31,552 nt of DNA from JAQAZP01 sp965531145 (GTDB taxonomy: Bacteria > Acidobacteriota > JAQAZP01). The stretch spans positions 1 to 31,552 of the forward strand of contig CBESOE010000036.1 in the NCBI GenBank assembly GCA_965531145.1, given 5' to 3'. Both the position numbers and the translations under genes were made by a program. The notes under the pieces are model-generated. The model saw only the letters and a list, made by a program, of their open reading frames with translations, ran no database searches and had not been told where the DNA came from. This document shows, piece after piece, positions 30,911 to 31,552 of this stretch. How positions within the stretch are numbered: the stretch's first letter is position 1; each line of letters begins with the position of its first letter.

Positions 30911-31090
30911 GTGAAGAAACACTCGACTCCCGTGATTGAAACTCAAAAAAACTTCGAGACCTCGGCCCTGGCCTGCGGCAAGACGGCAACTCCTCCGGCT
31001 GGTTCCATGCACCTCTCCAGTGCCTGCGACACCTTCACCGGCCACCTGGGCCCCGGCATGGGCGTCAGCGAGAGCGTCAGCCCCGGGTAG
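30911..31090 (+). CDS. 59-residue peptide of unknown function, possible precursor peptide
   Basis: GTG start at 30911 with a near-perfect AGAGGAGG site about 10 bp upstream; stop TAG at 31088-31090. The first half is charged and helical (VKKHSTPVIETQKNFETSAL). The second half is small-residue-rich with two cysteines: ACGKTATPPAGS, HLSSACDTFTGHLGPGMG and a Ser/Gly end. The charged start followed by a Gly/Ser/Thr/Cys-rich end resembles leader plus core of a ribosomally made modified peptide, but no modification enzyme is adjacent; the radical SAM/PqqD-like protein is 16 kb away. It could also be an unmodified small protein. Confidence 0.55.
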   Translation: MKKHSTPVIETQKNFETSALACGKTATPPAGSMHLSSACDTFTGHLGPGMGVSESVSPG

Positions 31091-31243
31091 GCCGGTGTCG
31101 GTTTTGGCCCGGGCGGGACATCCGTGGACTATCCCATATCCGGTATCTGCGGTAACTGGGTTACTCTTTCCTCCTGATCCCGGGCGGCGACTTTTTGCCA
31201 GATTTCCGTGGTGCGACATTACATCTTACAGAGGATGTTCCCC

Positions 31244-31552
31244 ATGAAGATCAAGTGGATAGTCGTCGCGATGCTGATCCTCATCGTTCCGTCCGGTGCG
31301 GGGGGCGACGAGCTCACCTGTGAACTGACCAAGAGCTATGCCAGTGACGCCAAGGACGACCAGGGATACGGTTGGTCCGTCAGCATCTTTGGCGACCGTG
31401 CCGTGGTGGGGGCCGCGTACGACTCCTGGGCCGAAGAGGCCAAGCTTACCGCCAGCGATTGGTCGGCATACGACGAGTTCGGCGGCGCGGTGGCGATCGG
31501 CGGGTTCTACAGCAACTGGAAGGCGGGGCACACGGTGCTGGACGCCGCTGAA
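31244..31552 (+). CDS. Secreted FG-GAP repeat protein, 3'-truncated by window edge
   Basis: The first 103 codons of a longer gene. The signal peptide is IKWIVVAMLILIVPSGAGG with cleavage near residue 21. Then come FG-GAP-type units: QGYGWSVSIFGDRAVVGAAYD and KLTASDWSAYDEFGGAVAI, the blades of a beta-propeller as in large secreted proteins of environmental bacteria. GAGGA lies about 10 bp before the ATG. The frame is open to the window end. Confidence 0.8.
   Translation, partial: MKIKWIVVAMLILIVPSGAGGDELTCELTKSYASDAKDDQGYGWSVSIFGDRAVVGAAYDSWAEEAKLTASDWSAYDEFGGAVAIGGFYSNWKAGHTVLDAAE

Overview
The window looks like part of the chromosome of a GC-rich bacterium. Its core genes are high in GC: an ADP-forming acyl-CoA synthetase, a mannosyltransferase-like TPR membrane protein, a B12-type radical SAM protein, an ABC exporter fused to an M1 peptidase, an isocitrate/isopropylmalate-type dehydrogenase with a fused LeuCD-type dehydratase, an arylsulfotransferase-like lipoprotein, a BlaI/M56 pair and an FG-GAP secreted protein. 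This mix fits an environmental lineage of the FCB or deltaproteobacterial kind. No rRNA or other marker gene is present, so I do not assign a phylum.

Two accessory regions interrupt this backbone. The first, about 1.58-9.8 kb, is visibly AT-richer and follows the stop codon of the acyl-CoA synthetase gene (acs). The last ~150 bp of that gene recur further along as complete or partial copies: A 1432-1584, B 3499-3651, C1 6419-6472, C2 6513-6580 and a 22-bp stub D 12320-12341. Most differences between copies are synonymous or conservative. The copies divide the region into modules holding defence or toxin-antitoxin (TA) genes: a PD-(D/E)XK protein; MntA with a broken HepT; a toxin-antitoxin-chaperone (TAC) operon with a SecB-like chaperone; an addiction-module antitoxin with a truncated ParE; DarTG; and VapBC. 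Scattered among them are the 3' ends of two hsdM genes and the promoter plus first 15 codons of two hsdR genes, remains of lost type I restriction systems. The layout suggests repeated integration or recombination at the 3' end of a protein-coding gene.

The second region, 19.9-23.2 kb, is a decayed integron read on the minus strand. A heavily deleted integron-integrase pseudogene (plus strand, 22896-23233) sits at its right end. Five attC-like sites follow to the left, separated by cassettes encoding a small protein of a type often seen in integron cassettes (22138-22512), a 51-residue basic coiled-coil protein, a VapC/AbrB-type TA pair and a SWIB-domain protein. The ends of each cassette are complementary over 7-8 bases (for example 20075-20082 against 20710-20717), as the recombination mechanism predicts. 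An IS200-type element closes the left end. A deleted leuC/leuD-like remnant abuts the integrase pseudogene.

From 23.5 kb the core resumes: a dehydrogenase/dehydratase operon, the arylsulfotransferase-like lipoprotein, a BlaI-type repressor and M56 sensor protease with an EF-hand and a clear operator, an unassigned 59-residue peptide gene with a strong ribosome binding site, and the start of an FG-GAP protein cut by the window edge.
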